Positions 35,461-44,505 of a stretch of 61,922 bases of DNA are shown piece after piece. The number at the start of each line of letters is the position of its first letter. Within the stretch, counting starts at the first letter, position 1. The translations under genes and the position numbers were made by a program. Source of the stretch: Pseudemcibacter sp038106445 (GTDB lineage Bacteria; Pseudomonadota; Alphaproteobacteria; Sphingomonadales; Emcibacteraceae); assembly GCA_038106445.1 (NCBI GenBank), contig JAYODU010000012.1:1-61922 (forward strand), in the 5' to 3' direction. The notes beneath the pieces are model-generated. The model had not been told where the DNA came from, did not search any database, and worked only from the letters and a program-made list of their open reading frames with translations.

Positions 35461-37602
35461 TTGAGCGTTATATCCACCGACATACGCAAAAATATTGCGA
35501 TTGTTACCATTGATAGCCCGCCCGTCAATGCACTTTCCAATGCGGTACGTAGCGGATTATGCGATGCATTAAAAGAAGCATCAAATAATCATGACGTTCA
35601 GGCGATTATCATGATATGCGTCGGGCGGACATTTTGTGCAGGTGCGGATATTTCAGAATTTGGCAAGCCGCCAATTGAGCCGACATTACCGGATTTAATG
35701 GATGTCATGGACGGGGTTTCGAAGCCGCTTGTTGCGGCAATGCATGGTACGGCCCTTGGTGGTGGTTTTGAAGTCGCTCTTTGTTGTCATTACAGGATCA
35801 TGGATATAAATGCGAAAGTCGGTCTTCCTGAAGTTAATCTGGGTCTTATCCCCGGTGCGGGTGGCACCCAAAGACTGCCAAGGCTTATCGGGCCGGAAGC
35901 TGCCCTTGATATGATTTGTGGGGGTAAGCCCATCACGGCACAAAAGGCGTTGAAAATCGGCATTGCCGATCATGTCTGTGAAGGAAGTTTACTGGAAAGT
36001 GCCACTGAATTTACCCATAATCTACTGAGGGACAAGAAACCTGTTCGAAGGATTAGTGATCTTGCCTGTGAGGTTGAAAATGAAATATTTGAAACCTATA
36101 AAACGAAATCAGAACCTAAATTCCGAGGATTTCTGGCACCATTTGCAGCTATCGATGCGGTTAAAGCTGCAACAGAACTTTCATTTGAAGAAGGTCTAAA
36201 ATTTGAACGCGAAAAGTTTATGGAATTGGTTTCTTCTTCGCAGTCCAAAGCGCAGCGGCATTTGTTTTTTGCAGAACGTGCGGCGTCAAAAGTGCCGGGA
36301 GTTGATAAAAATATAGGTTCGCGTGCCGTTGAAAACGTTGCTGTGATTGGCGGGGGTATTATGGGATGCGGCATTGCAATCAATTTTTTAAATGCTGGGA
36401 TACCGGTCATCTTGCTCGAAATTTCTACTGAGGCGGGGGTCCACGCAAAGAAAAAAATAGAAGATATTTATGCTTCATCAGTTGCCAAAGGCCGGGTGTC
36501 CGAAGAACAGATGGCGCATGCCATTGATCTGCTTAAAATAAGTGATCGTTATGATGATCTTTTAGCGGCAGATCTGGTTATAGAAGCCGTTTATGAAGAT
36601 ATGGACATTAAAAAACAGGTATTTGAAAAACTGGATCAATATGCAAAGCCCGGTGCGATACTTGCGACCAACACATCCTTTTTGGATATTGATGATATTG
36701 CAACCGCGACCAACCGCAAAGAGGATGTGATCGGCCTTCATTTCTTTAGCCCGGCCCATATCATGCCGCTACTTGAAATCATAAGAACAAGCGACACTGA
36801 AGACGAAGTTATTGCCACGGNNNNNNNNNNTTTTTTTCCCCCGCCCAATATCCTGCCCATACTTAAAAAAAAAAACAACATCTAAATTTAATCATATTTT
36901 TTTGCCAGGTATTTTTTTTTTAAAAAAAAAAAAACAAACACGGCCGTACTTTCAGGCGTGTGTTACGGATTTATTGCCAACAGAATGTCGTCATGCTATG
37001 GACGGGAAGCAGGTCTTTTATTGCTGGAAGGGGCAACCATTGAACAGGTCGACCGTGTAATGTACGATTTTGGCATGCCGATGGGTATGTTCAGCATGCT
37101 GGATATGGCAGGGATCGATATTGGTGTGATGGCGCGGGAAAAACTTGATAAAGAAGCCTATGATGAACGGGCATTCAGCGTTCATGCAGCACTTGTGGCT
37201 GAGGGACATAAAGGGCAAAAAACCGGTGCGGGTTTTTATCGTTATGTTGATGGAAAAGAACCAAATCCTCATGCAGAGGAACTGGCACATGAAATGGCTG
37301 CTAAATATGGTATTACCCGGCTGGAAATCAGTGACCAGGAAATTGAGAACCGCTGTGTCCTCGCGCTTGTAAATGAAGGCTGTAAAATACTGGAAGAAGG
37401 TATTGCCATGAAGGAAAGTGACATTGATGTCGTCTACGCGCTAGGTTTCGGTTTTCCCCGATATAAGGGTGGCCCCATGCATTTTGCACGGCATATTGGA
37501 TTAAAAAATTGCTTAGAAAAAATAGAAGAATTTGCCCAGAAACATGGTGAAAAATGGTGGTCACCATCAGCTCTTCTGGTAAAATTGGCAGATGAAGAAT
37601 AA
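35461..37602 (+). CDS. Enoyl-CoA hydratase/3-hydroxyacyl-CoA dehydrogenase, interrupted by an assembly gap
   Basis: Starts at TTG 35461. Residues 1-190 are crotonase (VGRTFCAGADISEFG, GTALGGGFEVALCCH, NLGLIPGAGGTQRLPRL). From about 297 comes the NAD domain (VAVIGGGIMGCGIAINFLNAG) and, after the gap, the C-terminal domains (GVCYGFIANRM, GFGFPRYKGGPMHFA). The N run (36821-36830) and the next 80 bases form a 90-base insert: 36831-36910 is a degraded copy of 36741-36820, shifted by exactly 90. The apparent TAA at 36883 lies in that copy. Without the insert the frame is continuous, about 683 residues, the usual length for FadJ/FadN-like proteins. It performs two beta-oxidation steps. Confidence 0.85.
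36821..36910. other. Assembly gap plus corrupted duplicate of the preceding 80 bases
   Basis: Ten N are followed by sequence that aligns base for base with 36741-36820 but with many substitutions and homopolymer runs. The homopolymer-rich zone continues to about 36939 before clean sequence resumes. This is a failed contig overlap, not biology. Confidence 0.9.
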
Positions 37603-37612
37603 AGGTTTAATA

Positions 37613-38659
37613 ATGTCACAAAATACGGTTCCCAATAAACCCTGTCTTGTTACCCTTGAAGAAGGGAACAAGTATGCATGGTGCACCTGCAAACGAAGCA
37701 AGGAACAACCTTTTTGCGATGGTTCGCATAAGGGCACGGATCATCGTCCGATGGTGTTTAAAGCGGAAAAATCAGAAGACGTGCTGCTTTGTACCTGTAA
37801 AGCAACAAGGTCAGGCCCATATTGTGATGGATCGCACAACAATCTTGAAGATGAATATGCGGAAGCAAGTCCTGAAGAAATAAAATCCATGGAAGGTTCG
37901 ATCTTTGTGGGTCAAGTAGATGGCAAAGCAGTCCTTGATGGTGGTGCCTATGTTATGACACCGGGTAATACAAAAGACAAGGTTGCTGGGAATCTCAAAT
38001 ACCAGCCCGTGATTACAGATGAAGACGGTGCGACGAAATTAAGCCTGCATCGTTTGTGTGTTTCCCCCGGGACAACCCCATGGCTGGAATATAAGGGTGT
38101 TGATACCGTGCTTTATTTAGTGAGCGGTGCGGGTCAAATTGACATTGCAGGTATATTGTTTGATGTGGATAAGGAAGCAGGAATTTATATTAAACCCGGT
38201 GAAGAATTTCGTATCATAACCGATCAGGATATGGTCATATATGCGACGGCGTGTCCGATGCTTACAGAGCTTTCAATAAGTGATGATAACAATAGTAAAT
38301 TTGATCAAAATCAGACCGAACGATATGTTGCCTTTGATATGGCGACAGCCAATGTGATGGCCAATCGTTTTTATCAGGAACTTGTTGATACAAAGGTGGG
38401 GTCAATGGAAGTGACACAGTTCATTGGTCAGATCCCTAAGTCCAGAGCGGCCATGCACAGACACCTTTATGAAGAAGCGATTGTTATTCTTACCGGATAC
38501 GGGCGGATGTGGACGGGCATAAAATACACTGATGTTAAAACCGGGGATGTTCTGTTCCTGCCGCACAGGCAAGGTCATTCACTTGAATGTACAGATGATG
38601 GCGGTATGATGCTGATGGGTGTTTTTTATCCGTCCGGCAGCCCTGCCATAAATTATTAG
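37613..38659 (+). CDS. Fusion of two CDGSH iron-sulfur domains with a bicupin
   Basis: 348 residues from ATG 37613 (AAAGG upstream; the ATG at 37592 overlaps the previous gene). Two complete CDGSH 2Fe-2S motifs occur near residues 20-35 and 57-72: CTCKRSKEQPFCDGSH and CTCKATRSGPYCDGSH, each with three Cys and one His. Two cupin-like domains follow. The first (about 145-215) has no His ligands; the second (about 255-345) has MHRHLYEEAIVILTGYG and HRQGHSLEC, enough for a mononuclear metal site. It may be a redox-coupled dioxygenase or sensor in this pathway. Six bases from the PLP gene. Confidence 0.85.
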   Translation: MSQNTVPNKPCLVTLEEGNKYAWCTCKRSKEQPFCDGSHKGTDHRPMVFKAEKSEDVLLCTCKATRSGPYCDGSHNNLEDEYAEASPEEIKSMEGSIFVGQVDGKAVLDGGAYVMTPGNTKDKVAGNLKYQPVITDEDGATKLSLHRLCVSPGTTPWLEYKGVDTVLYLVSGAGQIDIAGILFDVDKEAGIYIKPGEEFRIITDQDMVIYATACPMLTELSISDDNNSKFDQNQTERYVAFDMATANVMANRFYQELVDTKVGSMEVTQFIGQIPKSRAAMHRHLYEEAIVILTGYGRMWTGIKYTDVKTGDVLFLPHRQGHSLECTDDGGMMLMGVFYPSGSPAINY

Positions 38660-38664
38660 GTTAC

Positions 38665-39807
38665 ATGATGAAAACAATGGCAGAATATCGGGATCATTTT
38701 CCCATCTTTAAGGACAAGGTTTATATCAATAGCTGTTCCTACGCTGCCCTGTCCAATGAAGTTGAGGCCGCTTTTCTTCGGTACCTGAAAGATCGTCATG
38801 TAAAGGGTGCAGACTGGGTTGACTGGTGCGACCGGCTTGAACGGGTCAGGGTTCTGTTTGCGGAACTTTTGTCGTCCAAGGTTAATGAAATTGCCGTTAC
38901 CACATCGGCATCAGCGTCATTAAGTGCCGTTTCAAGCAGTCTGGATTTATCGGGACCGCGTAAAAAGATTGTCACTACCGATCTTGCCTTTCCAACCGAA
39001 GCACATGCCTGGCACGCGCTTAAAAAACATGGTGCGGAAGTTGTGCATGTAAAAGAAAAGGACGGCATGATCGATCTGGCTGATCTGGAACGTGTTGTTG
39101 ATCAAAACACATTGCTCGTTGCGGTGCCACTTTTTTGTTACCGTAATGGTGCCATTGCGGATATCGCGGCTGTACGGGATATTGCGCGTAAAAATGGATC
39201 AATGATACTTGTGGATGCGTATCAGGGGGTTGGTGCTGTTCCTATTGACGTTAATGATTGGGATGTTGATTTTATTGTTGGGGGTTCACTTAAATATTTA
39301 CTTTCCACAGCCGGGGTTGGGTTTCTTTATGTGCGTGAAGATTTAATCACCAAATCGAGGCCGACACAGACAGGATGGTTTGCGCAGGAAGACATCCATG
39401 CCATGCTTATCCATGATAACATTCCGGCTAAATCCGCACGGCGTTTTGAACAGGGAACCCCATCGGTTCCCAATTTATATGCGGTTGAAGGAGGACTTCA
39501 GATGATTTTGGAAATTGGGGTGCCAAACATACGAAGGCATGTAGCTATGCTTAATGAGCGGCTTAAAAAAGGTATTCGTGAAATTGGTGGAAAACTTATG
39601 TCGCCACTGGACCCTGAAAAACATGGTGCCATGATTACCGTTGCTTCAACCGATGAATATGCGCTGGTTGCGGCTTTGGCCAAGGCAGGGATTATTGCAT
39701 CCTGCCGTGATGGGAATCTCAGAATATCTGCTCATTTTTATAATAATAATGATGATATTGAGGCGGTGATTGCCGCGCTTTCAGATAATAAAGGATTACT
39801 TGCGTAG
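38665..39807 (+). CDS. Class V aminotransferase-fold PLP enzyme
   Basis: 380 residues. Fold-type I: VAVPLFCYRNGAIADI, DAYQGVGAVPIDV with the PLP-binding Asp, and the Schiff-base Lys in VGGSLKYLLSTAGVGF. It falls in the cysteine desulfurase/kynureninase superfamily. The kynureninase N-terminal signature is not evident (VYINSCSYAALSN instead), so a kynureninase role, tempting in an anthranilate island, is only a possibility. Transamination or C-S/C-C lyase activity are alternatives. Confidence 0.85.
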   Translation: MMKTMAEYRDHFPIFKDKVYINSCSYAALSNEVEAAFLRYLKDRHVKGADWVDWCDRLERVRVLFAELLSSKVNEIAVTTSASASLSAVSSSLDLSGPRKKIVTTDLAFPTEAHAWHALKKHGAEVVHVKEKDGMIDLADLERVVDQNTLLVAVPLFCYRNGAIADIAAVRDIARKNGSMILVDAYQGVGAVPIDVNDWDVDFIVGGSLKYLLSTAGVGFLYVREDLITKSRPTQTGWFAQEDIHAMLIHDNIPAKSARRFEQGTPSVPNLYAVEGGLQMILEIGVPNIRRHVAMLNERLKKGIREIGGKLMSPLDPEKHGAMITVASTDEYALVAALAKAGIIASCRDGNLRISAHFYNNNDDIEAVIAALSDNKGLLA

Positions 39808-39836
39808 ATATAGGCTTGGCTTCATCAAATAATAAT

Positions 39837-39857
39837 GTTACTATTCAGTAACTTTTT
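39837..39857 (+). promoter_or_regulatory. Inverted repeat GTTACT-ATTC-AGTAAC before the E1-like gene
   Basis: A 6-bp perfect dyad is followed by TTTTT, 18 bases before the E1 start. It could be a weak attenuator/terminator or an operator. Confidence 0.35.
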
Positions 39858-39874
39858 ATTTAATAGGGTTGGAA

Positions 39875-42232
39875 ATGAAAAACTTAGCAAATGATAATCC
39901 AATAATTACCCGAGCGACGAAAGAAGATATTGAGAACCTGAAACTTCTTGAGAAAAAAGTTTTATGGCTTGCCAGCTATCTAATTCATAATGCTAATCAT
40001 ATTCGCCCGTCACGGGACGGATTAAAGGTTGGTGGCCATCAGGCATCCAGCGCATCCCTTGCGACCATTATGACGGCGCTTTATTTTTATATAATGGGTC
40101 CGCAGGACAGAATTGCAGTGAAACCCCATGCTTCACCGATTATGCATGCAATTATGTATCTTTTGGGTCGGCAGGATCTTTCCAAATTGCAAAATTTTCG
40201 TGGATTTGGGGGTGCGCAGTCATATCCTTCTATTACCAAAGACACAACGGATGTGGATTTTTCAACCGGTTCTGTTGGCATGGGTGTTGCGGCAACGTTA
40301 TTCAACACACTTACGCAGGATTATATGGTTGATCATGGCTGGTATGATGAAAAAGCCATGGGCCGTATGATTGCCCTTGCCGGGGATGCGGAATTTGACG
40401 AAGGTAATATTTTTGAAAGCCTGCTTGAAGGCTGGAAGCATCAGGCGCGAAATCTCTGGTGGGTGATTGATTATAATCGCCAAAGCCTGGATGGTGTGGT
40501 TGATGATGCACTTTTTGAACGTATCAGCGGTGTATTCAGTAGTCTGGGTTGGAAAGTTTCGTCGCTTAAATACGGTAAAAAGCTTATGAAAGCCAAGGAC
40601 GGGCCTGCGGGCGAAGCCATTTTAAACTGGATCGATAATTGCCCAAACCAGCTTTATTCCGCACTGACCTATCAGGGGGGTGCCGAGTGGCGGAAACAAT
40701 TATCAGAAGAACTAAAAGGCACAAGTGGTCTTGGTGAATTTCTTGATAGATATAACGATCCGGAACTTGCAGAAGTGATGACAAATCTTGGTGGTCACGA
40801 TCTGGAAACCCTGATTGATGCCTTTTCGAGTGCTGATAGTGACAAGCCACAATGTTTTATTGCCTACACGGTTAAAGGAAAAGGGCTTCCGCTGGCAGGG
40901 CATAAGGACAACCACGCCGGTCTGATGAGTGTCGGGCAAATGGCACAGTTTCAGGAAGATCAGAATGTGGAAGAAGGTGCCGAGTGGGATAAATTCGGCG
41001 GTATAGAAGCCAAGGGACCAAAACTTCAGCATTTCATTGATAAGTGTCCCTACCAGCAACGACAGAAAGCAATCAAGAAAGCCTCTGTTGTCAGAATACC
41101 GGAAATTCCGGCACCTAAGGATGAACTTCAATCAACACAGGAAGCTTTCGGAAAGATCATGTTCGAGCTTGCCAAAGGGGATAGTGAGCTTGCGGATCGG
41201 ATTATCACAACAAGCCCGGATGTGACATCGTCAACCAATCTGGGGCCGTGGGTTAACCGGAGAAAACTTTATTCCCGTGTAGCTGTGGCAGATGTTTTTA
41301 AAGATAAGCGTATCCCAAGTGCTCAAATTTGGCAGAAAGGGCCATCAGGACAGCATATGGAATTGGGGATTGCGGAAAACAATCTATTCTCACTTCTGGG
41401 CCAGTTGGGACTTGCGCACCGACATTTTGGAGAACGTCTTTTCCCGGTTGGGACACTTTATGATCCGTTTATTGCGCGCGGGCTTGATGCGCTTAATTAC
41501 GCAGCATATCAGGGTGCGCGTTTCCTGCTGGTGGCAACACCATCCGGTGTAACGCTTGGCCCCGAGGGCGGGGCACACCAGTCGATCAATTCACCGCTCA
41601 TTGGGCTTTCGCAGCCAGGACTTACATCGGCTGAACCGTCCTATGCGGATGAGCTAGCGGTGCTGATGAAGTGGGCCTTTGAAACCATGCAGGATGATGA
41701 TGGCTCATCTGTTTATTTACGGCTTTCCACCCGAAAAATAGAACAATTACCACGTGTGCTTAGTGAAGAAGATAAAGATAATATTGTAAAGGGTGCTTAT
41801 TGGCTTAGAAAACCGACATCAAGCACATCATGTGCCATTATATATGCCGGTGCGATTGCGCCGGAAGTCATGGGAGCAGTACAGGATCTCCAACAGGAAA
41901 ATAAAAATATGGCTGTTATGGCGGTGACATCTTCGGATATTTTATACCGCGACTGGGCCGCATCCAGACGCAGTACTGCAATTAATAAAATACCAAAAGT
42001 ATCCCATATCGAGAAACTGATGGGAGAACTGGCGCGCGACTGTACCGTGGTTTCAGTATGTGACGGTCATCCTTTAAATCTTTCTTGGCTTGGCAGTATT
42101 CATGGTAATCCGGTTGTGCCTCTTGGTGTTGAAGCTTTTGGTCAGACGGGTGATCTTCCTGATCTTTATGAACATTTTATGATTGACAGCGCGGCGATTG
42201 TCGCGGCACATGGTAGGCTTAAGCGTCAGTAA
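39875..42232 (+). CDS. AceE-like 2-oxoacid dehydrogenase E1 (homodimeric type), orphan
   Basis: 785 residues from ATG 39875 (TTG 39869 would overlap the Shine-Dalgarno-like AGGG). It is shorter than AceE (about 887) but similar throughout: RDGLKVGGHQASSASLATIM, the TPP motif GDAEFDEGNIFESL ending in VIDYN, YTVKGKGLPLAGHKDNHAG, and GPEGGAHQSINSPLIG in the transketolase domain. No E2 or E3 gene is near. It may decarboxylate a pathway 2-oxoacid using the general E2/E3, or act like MdeB on 2-oxobutyrate. Confidence 0.87.
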   Translation: MKNLANDNPIITRATKEDIENLKLLEKKVLWLASYLIHNANHIRPSRDGLKVGGHQASSASLATIMTALYFYIMGPQDRIAVKPHASPIMHAIMYLLGRQDLSKLQNFRGFGGAQSYPSITKDTTDVDFSTGSVGMGVAATLFNTLTQDYMVDHGWYDEKAMGRMIALAGDAEFDEGNIFESLLEGWKHQARNLWWVIDYNRQSLDGVVDDALFERISGVFSSLGWKVSSLKYGKKLMKAKDGPAGEAILNWIDNCPNQLYSALTYQGGAEWRKQLSEELKGTSGLGEFLDRYNDPELAEVMTNLGGHDLETLIDAFSSADSDKPQCFIAYTVKGKGLPLAGHKDNHAGLMSVGQMAQFQEDQNVEEGAEWDKFGGIEAKGPKLQHFIDKCPYQQRQKAIKKASVVRIPEIPAPKDELQSTQEAFGKIMFELAKGDSELADRIITTSPDVTSSTNLGPWVNRRKLYSRVAVADVFKDKRIPSAQIWQKGPSGQHMELGIAENNLFSLLGQLGLAHRHFGERLFPVGTLYDPFIARGLDALNYAAYQGARFLLVATPSGVTLGPEGGAHQSINSPLIGLSQPGLTSAEPSYADELAVLMKWAFETMQDDDGSSVYLRLSTRKIEQLPRVLSEEDKDNIVKGAYWLRKPTSSTSCAIIYAGAIAPEVMGAVQDLQQENKNMAVMAVTSSDILYRDWAASRRSTAINKIPKVSHIEKLMGELARDCTVVSVCDGHPLNLSWLGSIHGNPVVPLGVEAFGQTGDLPDLYEHFMIDSAAIVAAHGRLKRQ

Positions 42233-42243
42233 GCGGAACTATT

Positions 42244-43434
42244 ATGATCAAAGAACATAAATCTTCAATCGCCAGATTTCTTGAACAAGAATCAGCGGGT
42301 GGGATATTGCTTGGTATTGCAGCACTTCTGGCGATCATACTGGCCAATACCCCGCTTAATACATATTACGCCATGTTGCTTGATACCAAAGTTGTGGTAC
42401 AGGTGGGTGCTCTTGAAATCAACAAACCAATGCTTCTTTGGGTTAATGATGGTCTGATGGCGGTATTTTTCCTGCTTGTGGGGCTGGAGTTAAAAAGGGA
42501 ATTTGTTGAAGGGGAACTTTCAGAATCAAAATCCATTATTTTACCAGGTCTTGGGGCAATCGGCGGTATGGCACTTCCGGCAGCTATATATCTTTATTTT
42601 AACTGGCATAATCCTGAAACCATTGGTGGCTGGGCAATCCCCGCGGCAACGGACATTGCCTTTGCGCTTGGGGTTTTGTCACTCCTGGGTTCTCGTGTTC
42701 CGATCAGTCTTAAAATATTTCTGACATCACTTGCGATTTTTGATGATATCGGGGCAATAGTGATAATAGCTCTTTTTTATACGAGTAATATTTCGACTAC
42801 AGCACTGCTTGTATCGGCGTTCTGTATTATTGCACTATATTTTCTTAATCGGCGGGGCGTGTTTGAAAAAAGCCTTTATATCCTTTTTGGGATCATCATG
42901 TGGGTTTCGCTTCTTAAATCCGGGGTTCATGCGACGTTGGCCGGTGTTGTGCTGGCCATTTTTATCCCGCTTAAATGCGAACGGGAACCTGATATTTCCC
43001 CACTAAAAACTCTTGAACATGATCTGCATGCGGTTGTTGCCTGGTTTATCCTGCCGGTATTTGCATTTTGTAATTCAGGTATCAGTTTCTCCGGCGTCGG
43101 TATGGACGATATTCTTCATCCAATGCCACTTGGTATTATTCTTGGTCTCATCGTGGGTAAGCAGATAGGGGTTTTTGGTCTTTGCTGGCTTGGCATAAAA
43201 TTAAAGCTTACCGAACTTCCGTCAGGGATGAACCTTTCCGCACTATACGGAACAGCGGCTCTTTGTGGTATTGGCTATACCATGTCACTGTTTATAGGAT
43301 CACTTGCTTTTGAAGGTGGCGGCATTGCAAACATGCTTGATAAACGGATTGGTATCATTATTGGTTCTCTGGTGTCAGGGCTGCTTGGATATTTGATCCT
43401 GAAAGTTTCATTAACAGAAAGAGAACCGGACTAA
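42244..43434 (+). CDS. nhaA: NhaA Na+/H+ antiporter
   Basis: 396 residues, about 12 helices. AIPAATDIAFALGVLSLLG and the paired Asp of TSLAIFDDIGAIVIIALFYT are the NhaA ion site; LCGIGYTMSLFIGSLAF is the late signature. It exchanges Na+ for protons across the inner membrane. It lies 11 bases after the E1 gene and 3 before the alcohol dehydrogenase, so it is transcribed with the catabolic operon; uptake of substrate by Na+ symport could explain this. Confidence 0.95.
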   Translation: MIKEHKSSIARFLEQESAGGILLGIAALLAIILANTPLNTYYAMLLDTKVVVQVGALEINKPMLLWVNDGLMAVFFLLVGLELKREFVEGELSESKSIILPGLGAIGGMALPAAIYLYFNWHNPETIGGWAIPAATDIAFALGVLSLLGSRVPISLKIFLTSLAIFDDIGAIVIIALFYTSNISTTALLVSAFCIIALYFLNRRGVFEKSLYILFGIIMWVSLLKSGVHATLAGVVLAIFIPLKCEREPDISPLKTLEHDLHAVVAWFILPVFAFCNSGISFSGVGMDDILHPMPLGIILGLIVGKQIGVFGLCWLGIKLKLTELPSGMNLSALYGTAALCGIGYTMSLFIGSLAFEGGGIANMLDKRIGIIIGSLVSGLLGYLILKVSLTEREPD

Positions 43435-43437
43435 ATA

Positions 43438-44478
43438 ATGAAAGCCGTTATATATGAAAAATTTGGCGTCCTTCCTTCATTAAAAACGGTTGATGATCCC
43501 TCACCAAAACTGGATGGTGTGGTTGTTAAGGTTATGGCGACTGGACTTTGTCGGAGTGACTGGCATGGCTGGATCGGTCATGATCCTGATATTGAACTTC
43601 CCCATATCCCCGGGCATGAGCTTTCCGGCATTATCGAAGCCGTAGGTAAAAATGTTCGAAACTGGAAAGTGGGGGACAGGGTGACTGTACCGTTTGTTGG
43701 CGGATGTGGCGTCTGCCCCGAATGTGAAAGCGGTAACCATCAGATATGTGATAATCAATTTCAACCGGGCTTTACCCATTGGGGATCATTTGCCGAATAT
43801 GTTGGACTTCATTACGCGGATACCAATCTAGTGAAACTTCCTGATGATATGGATTTTGTGACTGCCGCCAGTCTGGGATGTCGTTTTGTAACATCATACC
43901 GTGGGATTGTTGATCAGGGAAAGGTGGAAAAAGGTCAATGGGTCGCCGTGCACGGTTGCGGCGGGGTCGGGCTCTCCGCCATTATGATTGCCAAGGCATA
44001 TGGCGCACAGGTCATTGCCATTGATATTGATGATGAAAAGTTGAGATTTGCAAAAACCATTGGTGCTGATTTCGGGATAAATGCCAAAACGGTTTCAGAT
44101 GTTCCGGAAGCTGTATTTGAAATCACCAAAAGGGGCGCACATATTTCCATGGATGCGCTTGGAAGTCCGATTACATGTGTGAATTCTGTCAGGTCACTGA
44201 AAAAACGTGGCAAGCATATTCAGGTTGGGTTGCTTGTTGCCGATCAAAGTACGCCAAGGATACCAATGGATATTGTTGTGGCAAATGAACTTGAAATTAT
44301 CGGCAGCCACGGGATACAGGCCACACGTTATCCGGAACTGTTGAAAATGATTGCGGGCGGTCAGATGGCGCCGGAAAAACTGATCGGGCGGACTATATCG
44401 CTTGAGCAGAGCATTGATGCGCTTATTTCAATGGATAAATTCGAAGGCACCGGTGTAACGGTCATCAATCAATTTTAA
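43438..44478 (+). CDS. Zinc-dependent alcohol dehydrogenase (MDR family)
   Basis: 346 residues. Catalytic zinc ligands in GLCRSDWHGW and IPGHELSG; structural zinc Cys in GGCGVCPECESGNHQIC; NAD-binding GCGGVG. It may oxidise an alicyclic alcohol-CoA (as 6-hydroxycyclohexene-carbonyl-CoA dehydrogenases do) or an aldehyde/alcohol; the family cannot settle it. Last gene of the right-hand operon. Confidence 0.92.
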   Translation: MKAVIYEKFGVLPSLKTVDDPSPKLDGVVVKVMATGLCRSDWHGWIGHDPDIELPHIPGHELSGIIEAVGKNVRNWKVGDRVTVPFVGGCGVCPECESGNHQICDNQFQPGFTHWGSFAEYVGLHYADTNLVKLPDDMDFVTAASLGCRFVTSYRGIVDQGKVEKGQWVAVHGCGGVGLSAIMIAKAYGAQVIAIDIDDEKLRFAKTIGADFGINAKTVSDVPEAVFEITKRGAHISMDALGSPITCVNSVRSLKKRGKHIQVGLLVADQSTPRIPMDIVVANELEIIGSHGIQATRYPELLKMIAGGQMAPEKLIGRTISLEQSIDALISMDKFEGTGVTVINQF

Positions 44479-44505
44479 AATTCTATCTTATCTGGGATAA
44501 AACAT

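Noticed and set aside
36831..36885. Genuine C-terminal end of the hydratase/dehydrogenase at TAA 36883
   Set aside because: That stop lies in the corrupted duplicate; the real gene continues to 37602.
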